A stretch of DNA of 64,000 bases from Hygrophila difformis (GCA_030278955.1 JAOANR010000004.1:1798001-1862000), one strand, 5' to 3'. Positions 32,660 through 45,718 are shown, counted from the stretch's first letter. The notes: generated by a model not told the origin, from the sequence alone. A program made the numbers and translations.

Positions 32660-32983
32660 AATAAACTCTAATGGTACCATAATTTTGTTTGTTTTCTCAA
32701 ATTATCACATAAAAATGAATTAACTCAATCCATCCAATAACTATGTTAATCTTAGCCCAATCTGTCCACCACCCCATAATGACAATTAACACTGACGGGA
32801 CAGCGAATTAGTACATTAATGTGGTTGACGTGGCAACACCAGCCACTGCTACGGTAGCATTAATTGTCATTATGGGATGAGTGGGCTGGATTGGGCTAAG
32901 ATTAACATAGTTACCGGATGTATTTGGTTAATTCATTTTTTTACGGGAAGATTTGAGAAAACAAACAAAATTATGGGACCAAT

Positions 32984-33025
<42 letters not shown>
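32660..33025. mobile_element. Long-TIR MITE, copy 2, with a 3' poly-T run
   Basis: The left TIR (ACCATAATTTTGTTTGTTTT, about 32676) complements the right TIR (about 32950-32980) over roughly 60 bp. The centre shares GTTGACGTGGCAACACCA with copy 1. A T-run of about 38 bp (32987-33025) follows the right end. Confidence 0.7.
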
Positions 33026-33075
33026 CCTCCCAAGTCCCAAGCAAAAATGCCTCTGTGAAAGCTCAATATTTGATA

Positions 33076-33334
33076 CTTCCTCCGTTCCTTATTAATTGGC
33101 ACCGATTGACTTTTGTCACTGTTCATTGAGTAACTTTGACTCGACTTTTTAATACAATTATATAAGACAAATATAGTCAAGTGGGATCTTGTTGGATTCG
33201 TCTAATCACATAGATTTAAAATATCAAATTTTCATAATTTTTACTTATATGGAATTTGAGTTATTACGAATTAAAAACGTGTATTGGATTACGTGAAATG
33301 TGGGTCCGTGGCAATTAAAAAGGAACGGAGGAAG
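33076..33334. mobile_element. Stowaway-like (Tc1/mariner) MITE, 259 bp
   Basis: The terminal inverted repeats are CTTCCTCCGTTCC and GGAACGGAGGAAG, flanked by TA on each side (33074-33075 and 33335-33336). Size, ends and TA target duplication are typical of Stowaway elements. Confidence 0.85.
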
Positions 33335-33336
33335 TA

Positions 33337-34008
33337 CTACATAATGCCATCCCAATGTTCAAAATGGACAGTTCAAAGGACGATTCAAGCTTATCCTAGG
33401 AAGATGGATTCCCCTTCCAAAACTATGTCATATCCAGTCCAAAGTCCAAACTAGTGGGTCTCTATACTGAGATTCTTTAATTTTGCAATTCGCTGCATTT
33501 ACTTCTTTTAGAACCTTTGTATTAGGTCTCTTCATTCAATAAACAACCATGTTCAGTTTCCAAGGAATATGAACTACTAGACTTTGAAATAGTGGTGTGG
33601 TAGAAGGGATTTTGTCTATAAAGTTGACTTTTTATTCCTAAAGAAAGTCAGAATTGCCTTCGTATACATATATGACGTTACTCATTGTTTCTTCTTCATT
33701 GGAATGATCAACAACAGGCACAGTTAACAGCAACATCAGAAAAAAACACAGTTTGTCAACCACGATCACTATTTCAGAATCGTTGGCAATGCCGACATGC
33801 ATACTTATTCTTTTGGCTTGTTGCTGATGTGGTCACTGTTGCGTCGCCTACAAAACAATTCGTACACTCTTAAGTGTAATGACAAGTTGTTCCTGGTTCA
33901 TGAAAAGGATTCTAATAAATTTCTTAAAGATAAAAGGTTAGGAAATCAATTTCTGGTTTCCATTTGCTCTATTTATATGCCTTTTGTACAACCAACATGC
34001 AATAGGGC
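33337..34008. other. Intergenic sequence, nothing recognised
   Basis: No convincing coding region or repeat; short open frames at 33685-34048 have no recognised domain. Confidence 0.35.
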
Positions 34009-35060
34009 TGATATTTTATTTCCAAGTCCCCACTGGCTGCTTCTTTAAGTCTCCATGAAAAAGGCAAGCTTTATCTATGGATAAAATTCTGTAACGGGCT
34101 AGTAAGTATTGTTTTACATTCGAGAAATCATGTAGCAGAAAAGAGTGATATATAACGTCTGTTCTTCTTTTTCTTTTGGTAGCTTTTAGCTTCTAACAAA
34201 TTGAAAAGCTTCGAAAGCTCTAGCTTGAGGTTCTAGCAGAAAAGAGTGATATATAACGTCTAGTCCTTTTTCCTTCCAAAAAATTCAAAAGAGTCATTTT
34301 TCTATTTTTCGCCCCGGTCCTCTATGTTTTTGGATATTAAAAGTAATTGTAGAGAACCAATAGGGTCAAAAAAAATGAAAAATTATTATTTTGAATTTTT
34401 TGGAAGGAAAAAGGACTAATAAATCATACATTTTTCGAGATAAGCTACTACAGGTAGCGTTTGTGAGCTTTGGAAATTAAAGGAAGCTATTCTCTAATTT
34501 AATTATTTTTTAATTTTTACAAAAGCTACTTCTAACAATATACTATTATATAAAAAATTAAAAGTCCAAACTCCTATGTCAAAAGAACTACAGTTTTAAA
34601 AATGCTCCTGCTCACAACTCCAACTAGTTTTGCCAAACACATGTACACGCGAAAAAGAAAGAACGAAAAAAAGAAAAAAGAAAAAAAAACTAGTTTTGCC
34701 AAATACATACATAACCTATGAGAAGAAAGGATTAAATGTGCAATGAATTATTTTACTTCTTGATTTCCAATTACTTTCCATATGCTATTCCATATGAGTT
34801 TTCCTTTATTATAATTTATTTATTCTTTACTCACCTTCATGCATATTATTTTTATTTTTATTTTTTTTGTAAGCATTGACACCTATGTGGCTATGTGTCG
34901 GCAAAGGTGTGTTGGAGCCCAAGCCACGCAAGAATTTTCTGAGTTGGTGCGCCAGATCGACTCCCGCTGGATCTCTTCTCCCATCAATTTTGATTGTCCA
35001 AAATCTTATAATGGGACACAAATTAAGCAAAACTGTCTCTCGATAGTCATTTGTAGACTT
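34009..35060 (+). repeat. Segmental duplication, copy A
   Basis: Matches copy B (38625-38816 plus 43121-43627 plus 44154-44440). Shared landmarks in order: GATATTTTATTTCCAAGTCC, GAAAAGCTT.GAAAGCTCTAG, GTGAGCTTTGGAAATTAAAG, CAACTCCAACTAGTTTTGCC and GATCTCTTCTCCCATCAATT. Copy A lacks the copia element and Stowaway MITEs of copy B, and so gives the pre-insertion sequence for both. It has its own MITE at 34261. No gene function is recognised. Confidence 0.75.
34261..34418. mobile_element. 158-bp MITE with about 40-bp TIRs
   Basis: The ends TAGTCCTTTTTCCTTCC and GGAAGGAAAAAGGACTA are perfect complements, and pairing continues inward (AAAAAATTCAAAA). It is absent from the matching place in copy B of the duplication. 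A target duplication is not clear. The 27 bp before it (AGCAGAAAAGAGTGATATAT...) also occur at about 34135. Confidence 0.75.
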
Positions 35061-36540
35061 GTCATGGTAAGTAAGCGAAACATACCAACTAAAAATAAGA
35101 ACAACTAGTCCTAGTGCACCTTGTCACATGATATCACCATTCTATCAGTATACTTGAAATACAGTAACAAAGAAGATTGATCCCCAATAAACCACATCAA
35201 GTACAACAATAATAAAATAACAACCTATACAAATAGATAGGACTTTTAGGGGGATGAGAGTTGTACAGAATTAATTATGAACAAAAATAAATATATAAAT
35301 AAATAGAAATGAGTAGTTATGTAGTGGATAAGTAGGGATGGTAAAAACAAGTAAGCAAAATAACAAAATGTCTGATTATGTTAGAATAGAGGATAACTTC
35401 CCTATTTTCATTCTCTTTGTTTCCTGGTTTCAAGTTCTTGATTTTCTACCCCATGTTACATGGATATTTTTTAATAGCTATATCATTGCAATCCCAAAAA
35501 CTGGGGAGAAAACGCACATTTTGAAGATAGTGCAGATGCATTTTTTCTTGTTTTTGTTAAAATTCCCTACGATAATGGTAATTTGAGTTATCAACAAAAT
35601 CCACCGTATGCTAGACTCTCATTTAGGTAAGGCATTCTGGAAACCCACAAAATTATTCTCATAATTTCAATGAGTAGAAAAAAGGGAACTGATTAATGGG
35701 TGGAAAACAACTCCTCATTCATAAGCCATGTGGTGGGGTTTGGCACCCAATAATAATTTTTTTTTAAAAAAAAATTACATGTAATGAATAGAGGCCAGCA
35801 GTGCCATTTCAAGAAGACATTTTTTACCAAAACGTGGGATTTTCGTTATTGGTTTGGTTGTCTGTTATTGTGCAGGATATCCAGGGATGTGTATGCATCT
35901 CTGTCACACTTGGATGATATAATATTGAGATATTTAATATAGAGTGCTCCTGGGGAAATAATGGGAGTACAATCTTAGTGCAATTAATTTGGAGATTTTA
36001 ATCCCTTACAAATAAAGTAGCATGGAATCACATACTTCTCGATGAAGCACTAACTTGAGTATCAGATTTCCCATCTTGAGCATCACCGAAAAGATTGTAT
36101 GATTGTAAAAAAAAAATGAATAAGAAATAAACAAGTACTACCGTTGAAGGAGACTTGTGGCCTAAAATATGATGGCAAGATATTTCTCATTAAAGTTTCT
36201 TAACATGTCAAAGGGGAAAGTACGGTTAGAAGCATGCCACTGGACGGGTTTTATGGCCTAAAAATATGATGGCAAGAAATATCTCATTAGCATCGTCATA
36301 TAAATCACTATTTTACTATACTAACACAGAATGGCCATTGTTAATCATTAAATTAGGAACAAGTAAAAACTCTATATAAATCAACTTACTTACAAACCAA
36401 ACAGTCAGCAGTCAATAGAAGAATTGTACTTTACTTTGCCAGTTGTCAACTTGACGCACGACAAAAGAAAATTTCTATTGCTTTCTTCTACGCTTCAATG
36501 CATATGGCATATGGACACGAGGTTGGTTTGATAAAGTGTC
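35061..36540. other. Intergenic sequence, no gene seen
   Basis: AT-rich, no recognised element. A short direct repeat (CCTAAAA.ATATGATGGCAAGA) occurs at about 36161 and 36251. Confidence 0.35.
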
Positions 36541-36730
36541 CTTTACAAATTTTGACATATTTTAATTTGATGTTAAATGTATAAATTGTTAAAGATATAT
36601 AAATTTAAAAGAATTGAATAATGTAGAATCTGAAAATTTTCAAACATGCTGAAAGATTTAAATAAATTACAGAAAAGGTAACTTTTTTTTTTTTTAACAA
36701 GATGTACCTAATTGTACTGAATAATAACAT

Positions 36731-36865
36731 CATGTTCATAATGGTACTTGCAGCAAGTTAGTAACGGTACTTAAAATAAGTTCATAATGGTACTTTAAAC
36801 AAGCCTATAATAGTACTTTGACTATATTCATAACTGTACTTGAGACAAATTCGAAATAGTACTTG
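36731..36865 (+). repeat. Degenerate minisatellite, TTCATAATGGTACTT units
   Basis: Five to six imperfect units of about 26-28 bp share TTCATAATGGTACTT followed by a variable stretch. The surrounding 36560-37060 resembles 38330-38570; both end with GTGCCAAAATGRCACTAATA. They look like two copies of one unknown AT-rich repeat. Confidence 0.6.
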
Positions 36866-37064
36866 ATGGAGACTGACTGAAAATTTAAGAATGTTGACTT
36901 GCACAACAAAAATCTCTTCGTAAATAATCTAAAGAAGAAAAAAATTTTGGGATAAGGCAATTATTCTGATCTTCCAAAGTGCATGGAGAACTTATATTTC
37001 TTTTCCAACATAACATACAAAATAAATTGCTCTTGAAAGTGCCAAAATGGCACTAATACATATG

Positions 37065-38330
37065 TTTTGTTTAGAGTGCCTTGACTGGTCTAGTAAAGAG
37101 ATTTTCCCTAGGTTTTCCTCATCTACTACTAGTTACTATGGTAACTTACTCTTGATATGCCATAATTAAGAGCTCATACTTTCTGCATCTACTTTTTCGT
37201 GCCTTTGTCAAGATCCTTCCTTGTTGATTTACTCAAAAGATTATTGACCTTAATACTAATTCTATTGGTTCAACTCATCAAAACCATATTCCGTTTCATT
37301 CCCTTTTGCTGTATTAAAATGTTGGAGGGAAGACTTGAAACATCTAGTTTCTGATTTACTGATTTTTTGGGCAAAGAAATCCTTTGTATTCCTATACTTC
37401 TATTTCTTAATTTAATTTAGTTTTATGTTGGATGCTTATAGTGGTTGGCAGGTTTTGCTAGAATTTATTTATCTTTCTTATTACTTAATATGCACTTATT
37501 GGTAGCATGTCAACCAGGGTAGGCTTTTGATTCCCATCACTTCTTGCTTGAGTAGGTTGATGAGCTGCTAAAACAATGAGATATCATCTATTCATCCTTC
37601 ACTGTTGCAAGCTCTATGATACTGTTCCCAACTCAAGTGGAATTTCAACAATGGAAGTAGCAGTAGTTTTAGTGAAGATTATGAATCAGATATACTTTGG
37701 GTAAACACTAGTACTGTATTCTCTTTCAAGGCAATCGAAAACAACCAAACTCTTAAATATAAGACCTCATATAAAATAAAATAGAATAAAATACAAAACC
37801 AAACCAAACATAAACACAAGCAAAATATCAATGCTTCAACCAGGAAACTTTCCTACAGTAATAGCACTCAACAAGGGAGATTTTGATCAGATTAAATAAT
37901 GCCAACCTAAGAGAGGGAAATGAGATAAAGAAAAATATCAGAAAAGTTGCAGCTTGGCTGGGCTGCTGGCTGACTCAAAGGCCAAACTTCTCTTGTTTGT
38001 TTCTAGATCGGATTTGACTGATCAATGCATTAAAGTATCATCCTTACATATATACAATATGCCAAGAAATTAATTAGTCGAACACATCTTTTGGAGGATT
38101 GAATTGGTGTATAAAGAAGCACTTACCATAATGTAGAAATTCATAGAAAAATTCAATGAAGATACTACTGCATAAGATTAGAATTCCACTCCACTCACCT
38201 TCTTCGATGTTACTGTAGAAAGATTAGAAATTCCACTAGAATGTACGTGCAAAGCATAAGTTCAAAAGATTATTGTGGACGTGAATAAATTTGAAGAATG
38301 TATAAGTTGATTATTTTGGACGTCACCAAA
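37065..38330. other. Intergenic sequence, nothing recognised
   Basis: No coding potential or repeat structure I can support. Confidence 0.35.
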
Positions 38331-39717
38331 TTCAAAAGAATATCTTTGATATGATGTTCAATGCATAAGTTATTATGATATACAAATTGAAAAATTTGAA
38401 GAATAAATTTAAAAAATATTGAATGATTTGGTTAAATTAAAGAAGAGGTAAAAAAAAAGTTTAAAAGATTTACCTAATGGTACTAAAAACTAATAAAAAG
38501 TCAAATGGTACCATTTAACAAATGGAAAGTGCCAAAATGACACTAATAAATAATTTGCCCTTAAAAATATTGAGTTGGAAGTGACTTTAGTTAATTTTAT
38601 AACAACAACTTTCTTGTCCGTGGCTGATATTTTATTTCCAAGTCCCAAATGGCTGCTTCTTTAAGTCTCCATGAAAAAGGCAAGCTTTATATATGTTTAC
38701 AATTCTGTAACGGGCTAGTAAATGTTTTACATGGAGAAATCATGCAGCAGAAAAGAGTGATATATGACGTCTGTTCTTTTATCTTTTGGTAACTTTAGAT
38801 TCTTCCAAAATGAAAATGTTGTTATCACTAACGAGCTCCTGTGCAGATGAAGTAGTTCCATGGTTGTTGAAACTACGCTAGAACGACCTGAGCAGTTACT
38901 GACAGACATACGCGACAGTTATTGAACCTGTGCGCGTGTCTAACCGACCCAAGAGCATCTGATTCGTGTTTCTGAGTTTATATATATGTGTTTAGACTCT
39001 CTGTAAATAGTTTTGAGTTTCATTGAGTTGTAAATTTTCATTTTGAGAGATTTTGTGAGTCGGTTACTCTCTAGTTTTCATAGATTGATTCTTGGAGGGA
39101 TTAGAAAATCCCTTGATGAGATTTCTGCACTTTTAGAAGATCTTTCATTCATCATCAAGGTCTGCGCTTATTCTGCTTCGACGGATTCATCTTGTTGAAG
39201 AAACCCGTTTCTACATTTTTGTGTTTCAAAGTCGTCTTGGCGAAGAGGTTTTGAAGGAATCTGAAGGAGAGGATTCAGGATATCTGCTAAACCTGATTTC
39301 CAAGACTTGAAGATCATAACAATTGAAGGTTGCCTGTTTGGCTTGACTGTCCGAGGATCGGTGTTGTGGAGGAGTCCAGACAACGATCAATCTGCAGACT
39401 GTAAGTCGTGTGAGATAGAGTCAGTTCCTTGATTGTTTGATTGTTTTAGTCTTAGTTTTCTTGAGTGATAGTATTAGAGCCTGGATTGGAATCCCTCAGA
39501 CGTAGATCCGTTGGATCGAACTGGGTCACCAAATTTGTGCGTTTTTACTTTCCGCTGCATTACATCTATGCACACACACACTATCGTTCACCGATCGTTT
39601 TCACTACCGCTCGACTACGCGCTTAACACAAGATTTTAGTATTATCTGGGACCAACAATTGGTATCAGAGCGGCAGACTCTGACGTATTAGAGGCGATCT
39701 GAAGAAATCTTGGAAAG

Positions 39718-41620
39718 ATGAATAGAGAAGGCGCATCACTTTCAAGACCACCTTTGTTCGATGGCACTAACTATAGATACTGGAGAACACGAATGAAGAT
39801 TCATTTAATGGCCCTTGGAGATGAAGTATGGGACGCAGTCGAGACAGCCTGGCAACCACCCACTCGACCGCGAGCTACAGCTGAAGGTTCCACAGAACCA
39901 CCTGGTAGTCGGCCAGCAACCAAGGCTGAATATACACAAGCTGAGAAGATGCCAAGAAAGGAAACTACACGGCCCTAAATGCAATTTTCAGTGCTATGGA
40001 CGAGACGCAGTTCCAACTAGTCACCAACCACATGTTAGCTCATGATGCATGGAAAACCCTAGAGGTGATGTATGAAGGTTCTGAGGATGTTCGAGCTACC
40101 AAGTTACAGCGAGTTGAGACCATGTTTGAGAATCTGAAGATGAACAAGGACGAATCGATCTCAACCTATTACGGGAGGTTCAAAGATATTGTAAATCAAG
40201 CCTATTCCTTGGGATTGATTGATGATAATCAAAAATTAGTTCGAAAGATGTTGAGGACTCTCACCAAGAAGTATGCTCCCAAGGTTTCTACATTGGAAGA
40301 ATTGGATAAGTTGAACACTATTACCTTGGATGGTTTAGTAGGAATTCTTCAAACCTATGAAATGAATCACTTGGAAGAAGAATTACAAAGAACCATTGCT
40401 CTAAACATCGAAGAAGATTCTGGAGACAGTTCTGAAGATGAGGTAGTTCACCTAATGAAGAAATTGACCAGACTGCTTCAAGAAAGAAGGAACAAAAGAA
40501 AGACTGAGGATCGCAATTCTGATGACATTCCGACGACACACAAACCACCCCGCAGAGATTCTAAAAGAAAAGACAGCAGTAAAAGTGATTGATCAATTCG
40601 AAAAGGCAAAAACTATGAGAAGCCTGACAAATTCACTTCTGTGATATGTCATGAATGTGGAGGAACGGGACACTTTAAATCTGAATGTGCCACGGCCAAA
40701 AGGAATGAAATGAAGGCAAAGAAAGCATTGCAAGCAACCCTCAGTGATCGAGACGACGATGAAACTCCTGATCAGATCAGTGACACAGAAGAAGTTGTTG
40801 CATTTACATTGAGAGATGCAAGCCTCACTCCATTAGAAGGTATAATAAAATCAATATGTTTTTCACCTAACAAAGATGCTTCTGATTCAGGCGACAGTGA
40901 TGATGAGTATGATTAACTATTTCTGATTACAATGAGCTTAAAGAAGAATATGAAGCCGCTGTTCGGGAAAATAAGAAGTTGTTGGGACAACTCGCGGACG
41001 TCGAAATTTCTTATGATCTAGAAGTCGAGAAGAATGAAGTCATACAGAATGAACTAGATTCCTTGAAGAGGCAGAATGATAAGCTTAAAGCCCAAAATTC
41101 TGATTTGCAAAAGGAGTTAGATGATTTGAAACTTAAGAACGACGAACTTCAAAAGGTAGTAAAAGATAAATGTGCTCTTGATGAAATTCTAACTTATGGA
41201 AAACGTGTTGGAGATCAAACATGTATAGGTTATAAGAAGAAATCAACTCCAAGCAATACCATGTTTGTAAGTGGAGGATACTTGACTTCACAATACAAGG
41301 AGACTGGCAGTGACGATGTTACAACGCCGTCCAGACGACGGAAGGACTGCTGTTATTGTCAATTACCTGGACATTCAGCAAATACATGTATCAGAATAGT
41401 ACGAGACCTGATGAATGGTCGAGCTGTTGTTTGGCCAACCGAAGAACTTCGCAAAAGGATCAGATTACAAAGAATATGGTTTCCAAAGAAGAAGTGTCTG
41501 CCACTGAAAGATGTTGAGACCACAACAGAACAACAAGCCATATCAACTAAAGAGAATTTCGGACTTATGATTTCAGAGTCAGATAGGGAAGGTATTGGAC
41601 CAACCCAGCACAAAGTTTGA
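39718..41620 (+). pseudogene. Copia gag-like protein of the gag-only element (frameshifted)
   Basis: Four pieces make one ancestral frame colinear with the gag and gag-pol boundary of the element at 50580-55520: 39718-39960, 39960-40592, 40593-40916 and 40917-41620. Landmarks are the UBN2/gag start (RPPLFDGTNYRYW), a CCHC knuckle (CHECGGTGHFKSEC at about 40650), a coiled-coil stretch (40970-41170) and a second Cys/His motif (CCYCQLPGHSANTC at about 41350). Lesions: a frameshift near 39960, TGA at 40590-40592 and a frameshift near 40914. Coding similarity stops just before where the DSG protease motif begins in the relative. Confidence 0.8.
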
Positions 41621-42293
41621 CCACTTGAGCTTGAGATAAAGATATGTAGCTGTGATGAAGCTGTTACTGAAGTGTCACCATTATTCACAGACTAAAATAT
41701 CAATGGGTAAACAGATTTTTTTTATTGATATATTCTTGAGCTAATGAATTATTGATTGCTTGTTTTTAAGAAGATATTAGGTTATTTCTATGAACAACAC
41801 CTATGAGTTTGATGATTCTTCCATCATGGGGGAGATTTGGTGTTGATGAAATGGTTCTGGCTAATACTGACTGGTAGTCATGACAACTTGGTAACGATAT
41901 TTCTAAACTTTGTTTATTTTTGTAATGGTTATTGCTAGACAAGATTTGTGGATGATTGATGACTGTTTTGGTTTTTGATGGCTCTGATTGGATGATTTCT
42001 GAATCTGGATTTCTTTTGAACTTGATATTATTGGTCTGTAATAGTTGTTAGATAATTCTGATGACTGCTGAACTACTCTGCTTTTATTTGCTCTGAAGTT
42101 TTTATATCTGCACTATGATTCTGATCTGAATGCTTGATGGATGTTGTTTCTGATTCGTTTTGATTATTCTTAAACATCCTATTTGTGAATCACATTTATT
42201 TTGCTCTGATATGATCTCTTATACTCTTTGGACTTAGATAGTTTCAACACCATTTGGTGATGGAATTATCATCTCCACAAGAGTGGGGGAGAT
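41621..42293 (+). other. Non-coding 3' part of the gag-only element
   Basis: T-rich sequence between the gag-like region and the 3' LTR; there is no trace of integrase, reverse transcriptase or RNase H. It ends in the polypurine tract. Confidence 0.6.
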
Positions 42294-43627
42294 TGTTGTT
42301 ATCACTAACGAGCTCCTGTGCAGATGAAGTAGTTCCATGGTTGTTGAAACTACGCTAGAAAGACCTGAGCAGTTACTGACAGACATACGCGACAGTTATT
42401 GAACCTGTGCGCTTGTCTAACCGACCCAAGAGAAACTGATTCGTGTTTCTGAGTTTATATATATGTGTTTAGACTTTGAGTTTCATTGAGTTGTAAATTT
42501 TCATTTTGAGAGATTTTGTGAGTCGGTTACTCTCTAGTTTTCATAGATTGATTCTAGGAGAGATTAGAAAATCCCTTGATGAGATTTCTGCACGTTTAGA
42601 AGATCTTTCATTCATCATCAAGGTCTACGCTTATTCTGCTTCGACGGATTCATCTTGTTGAAGAAACCCGTTTCTACATTTTTGTGTTTCAAAGTCGTCT
42701 TGGCAAAGAGGCTTTGAAGAAATCTGAAGGAGAGGATTCAGGATATCTTCTACACCTGATTTCCAAGACTTGAAGATCAGAACAATTGAAGGTTGCCTGT
42801 TTGGCCTGACTGTCCGAGGATCGGTGTTGTGGGGGAGTCCAGACAACGATCAATCTGCAGACTGTAAGTCGTGTGAGATAGAGTCAGTTCCTTGATTGTT
42901 TGATTGTTTTAGTCTTAGTTTTCTTGAGTGATAGTATTAGAGCCTGGATTCGAATCCCCCAGACGTAGATCCGTTGAATCGAACTGGGTCACCAAATTCG
43001 TGCGTTTTACTTTCCGCTGCATTACACTCTGTGCACACACACACTATCGTTCACCGGTCGTTTTCACTACCGCTCGACTACGCGCTTAACACAAGATTTC
43101 AGTATTATCTGGGACCAACAGAAAAGCTTTGAAAGCTCTAGCGAGTATATTTGGGAAATAATTAGAGTTTAGCGTCTGGAGTTTAGAGTTTAGAGTCTGG
43201 AGTTTGAAATTAATGGTGAAACTTAGTTTTAAATTGAATAATGGTGTTTGATAATGCAATCTTAAATTAGAGTTTAGACTCTGGAGTTCGGAAAGCTAAA
43301 AGTTTTGGGAGAGCAATGGTCAGAGTTTAGTGATTAGAGATTAAAATTTGGCAGTTACTGTAATTAGTGTTTACTATATATAGGGTTTTAGACTATTTTT
43401 AATATGTATTTTAAAAGTTAAATGCTAAGACTAACCTTTGTTCCCAAACACAACCAGCATGAGGTTCTAGCATAAGCTTTTATTAAGATAAGTTACTACT
43501 AGTAGCTTTTGTGAGCTTTGGAAATTAAAGGAAGCTCTTTATTTTTATTTTTTTTAACTTTTCAAAAACTACTTCTTACAAACATTTTATATAAAATTAA
43601 AAGTCCAAACTCCTATCAAAAGAACTA

Positions 43628-44151
43628 CTCCCTCCGTCCAATTAAAAGTGACTACTTTCTCTTCTGCACAAAATCCAATGCAATTGTTGAACGCTTTATA
43701 TCTCAAAATCGGTATAAGTAAAAATTATATAAAATATACTCCTTCTGTCCCATTTAAGATGTCTTGTTTCATTTCTGCACACATTCCAATGCACTTTTTC
43801 AATCGTTAATATCTCAAAATATATACAACAAAAAATTATGTAAAATAGTATATATTATAAAACTACATGATTATACGATTCTAACAAGATCCAACTCGAT
43901 TATTTTTTCTCAAAAATATACTTAGAATAATATTGAGTCAAAGTTAAACAATGAACAGTGCCAAAAAGTCAAACCAGACATCTTGCCTGGGACGGAGGGA
44001 GTATATTTTAAAACTATATGATTAGACGATTCTAACAAGACCACACTTTGACTACTTTTCTATTCTTGTATCAATACAATAAAAATTGAGCAGTTAAACA
44101 ATGAACAGTGTCTAAATTCAAATGTAACCACTTTTAATGGGACGGAGGGAG
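43628..44151. mobile_element. Stowaway-like MITE (outer), interrupted by another
   Basis: Ends CTCCCTCCGTCC and GGACGGAGGGAG with flanking TA (43626-43627 and 44152-44153). The empty site is preserved in copy A of the duplication (AGAACTACAGTTTT at about 34580). Without the inner element it is about 260 bp. Confidence 0.85.
43739..44001. mobile_element. Stowaway-like MITE (inner), 263 bp
   Basis: Ends CTCCTTCTGTCCC and GGGACGGAGGGAG with TA on both sides (43737-43738 and 44002-44003). It is nested inside the MITE at 43628-44151, so it is the younger insertion. Confidence 0.85.
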
Positions 44152-44514
44152 TACAATTTTAAAAATGCCCCGGCTCACAACTCCAACTAGTTTTGCCAAA
44201 TACATGCATAACCTATATATGAATCATTTTCCTTCTTTTGAGTATTTCCAACTTTCCATATGCTATTCATATGGGTTTTCCTTTAATGTAATTTATTTAT
44301 TGTACTCACCTTCATGCATATTATTATTGGTTGCACAAGAATTTCCTGAGTGTATTACTCCCGCTCGATCTCTTCTCCCATCAATTTTGATGGTTCAAAA
44401 TGTTTTAAGGGGACAGAGATTAAGCAGAACTGTCTCTCAAAATTAAACATGGAGTTGATTTATGGGACTAATATTAGACCTTATGAATTGATAAGACTAA
44501 AATGAAAGGCTCCC

Positions 44515-45718
44515 GTTATGTGCACACACGTTTTTTCCATACACACACAAAAAATACTTAGATTAGGGCACACACAAAAATACTTACCTATTCTACCCTT
44601 TCAACCCATACAATAGAATTTGGAGTCCCGGTCTTTATTATTTTAGTCCAGGTCTATCTTTTTAACACACACACATCGGGGGAGGGGATTAGGGCACACA
44701 CAAAATTTGAAAGAGAAAAACCACGAAGAACAGAGAACGAGAAGAAGGCCGAAGAGAAGAAACCAAATCTGTGCCGAGGACAAAGACACAGACAGATCCA
44801 AATTTTCTTTTTATAATGGGACGGCCACTCTTGGCCGTTCCATATTAGTGAGACACGGCCACTACCGACCGTTCCCTATAGAGGAGGAACGGCCACCTCT
44901 GGCCATTCAGCTTGAGATGCCAAACTCTTCCTATGTGGAAAATAGGTGGGAGTAGTGGGTTATCACATCCAAGCTCAATTCATTCTTTTCATGGGCAACA
45001 CCCCCATCACTTGTTGGTACGCAATTGAGCTACAATAAAGAAAACAAACAAAAGAATTAAACAGATTCAGCAACAAGTTAAAAAAAAAAAAAAGTAAAGA
45101 ACGGCCATTACTGGCCGTTCCTCTTTGGAGCAGATCGGCCAGCACTGGCCGGCCATCTCTTCATATTAAAGGCCAATGCTGGCCGTCCACAATAAAAGGA
45201 GCCCGGCCAAGAATGGCTGTTTGTGTTGGAAAGGAGTCGGATGGCATTGGCCGTTCGTTCCTTCCTCCAAAACAAAAAAACTCCACGCGCACACAACACA
45301 TCTGCGATATTTATTTGAATGTAAAAAACATACGGGTTCTATGAGTTGGTATTGTTCTTCCACCATAGGTTCTTCCACTATATCTTCATCTTGGTATTGC
45401 TTCTCGTCTTGCTCGTTTATATCCATGGAGTTTATGAATATAAAAATGCTTAAGAAAAGTAGGGTTTTGGGTTTTGCGATTTGTTCTGTTTCAACGAGGA
45501 AGAAAAGAAGAGAGGGAGGGAAGAATAAAGAATTTGTAAATTTGTGTGCCCCAAATCCTTAAACCTTAAAGTGAGTGCCCCAATCCCATTTTTTATTGTG
45601 TGCCCATAATCTTTCATAATTTTTAGAGTGTCCCAATCCCTATTTTTTAATTAAGGGTATATATGATATTTTACATAATAATGTGTGTGCCCCTAACCAA
45701 AACTGTGTTCATACAACC
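44515..45718. mobile_element. Putative DNA element with GTGTGCCC-type imperfect terminal repeats
   Basis: The left end (GTTATGTGCACACACGTTTT) resembles the complement of the right end (GGTTGTATGAACACAGTTTT). Both ends then carry several TTAGGGCACACACA or GTGTGCCCCTAA repeats. No target duplication is obvious. A minus-strand frame at 45166-45426 begins MDINEQDEKQ and is acidic, without recognised domain. Assignment to a superfamily is not possible by eye. Confidence 0.45.
44821..45262. repeat. Eight hyphenated palindromes built on GGCCA...TGGCC
   Basis: Units of the type AACGGCCANNNNTGGCCGTT lie at about 44821, 44855, 44888, 45101, 45135, 45171, 45203 and 45241. Each can form its own small hairpin. 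The four to six central bases vary while the GGCC arms are kept. Confidence 0.7.

Larger units (their letters stand above)
38817..43120 (+). mobile_element. Gag-only Ty1/copia element, 4.3 kb, no pol
   Basis: The 5' LTR is 38817-39657 and the 3' LTR 42294-43120, both TGTTGTTATC...GGGACCAACA. The target duplication is GAAAA (38812-38816 and 43121-43125). A Met-tRNA primer site TGGTATCAGAGC is at 39660-39671 and a polypurine tract (GTGGGGGAGAT) just before the 3' LTR. The internal region codes for a gag-like protein only. The LTRs differ at several sites and by about 14 bp in length. It relies on enzymes from elsewhere if it ever moved. Confidence 0.9.
38625..44440 (+). repeat. Segmental duplication, copy B (interrupted)
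   Basis: This is the second copy of 34009-35060, split by a copia element (38817-43120) and by nested Stowaway MITEs (43628-44151). Removing these and one copy of each target duplication restores colinearity with copy A at both breakpoints. Confidence 0.75.
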
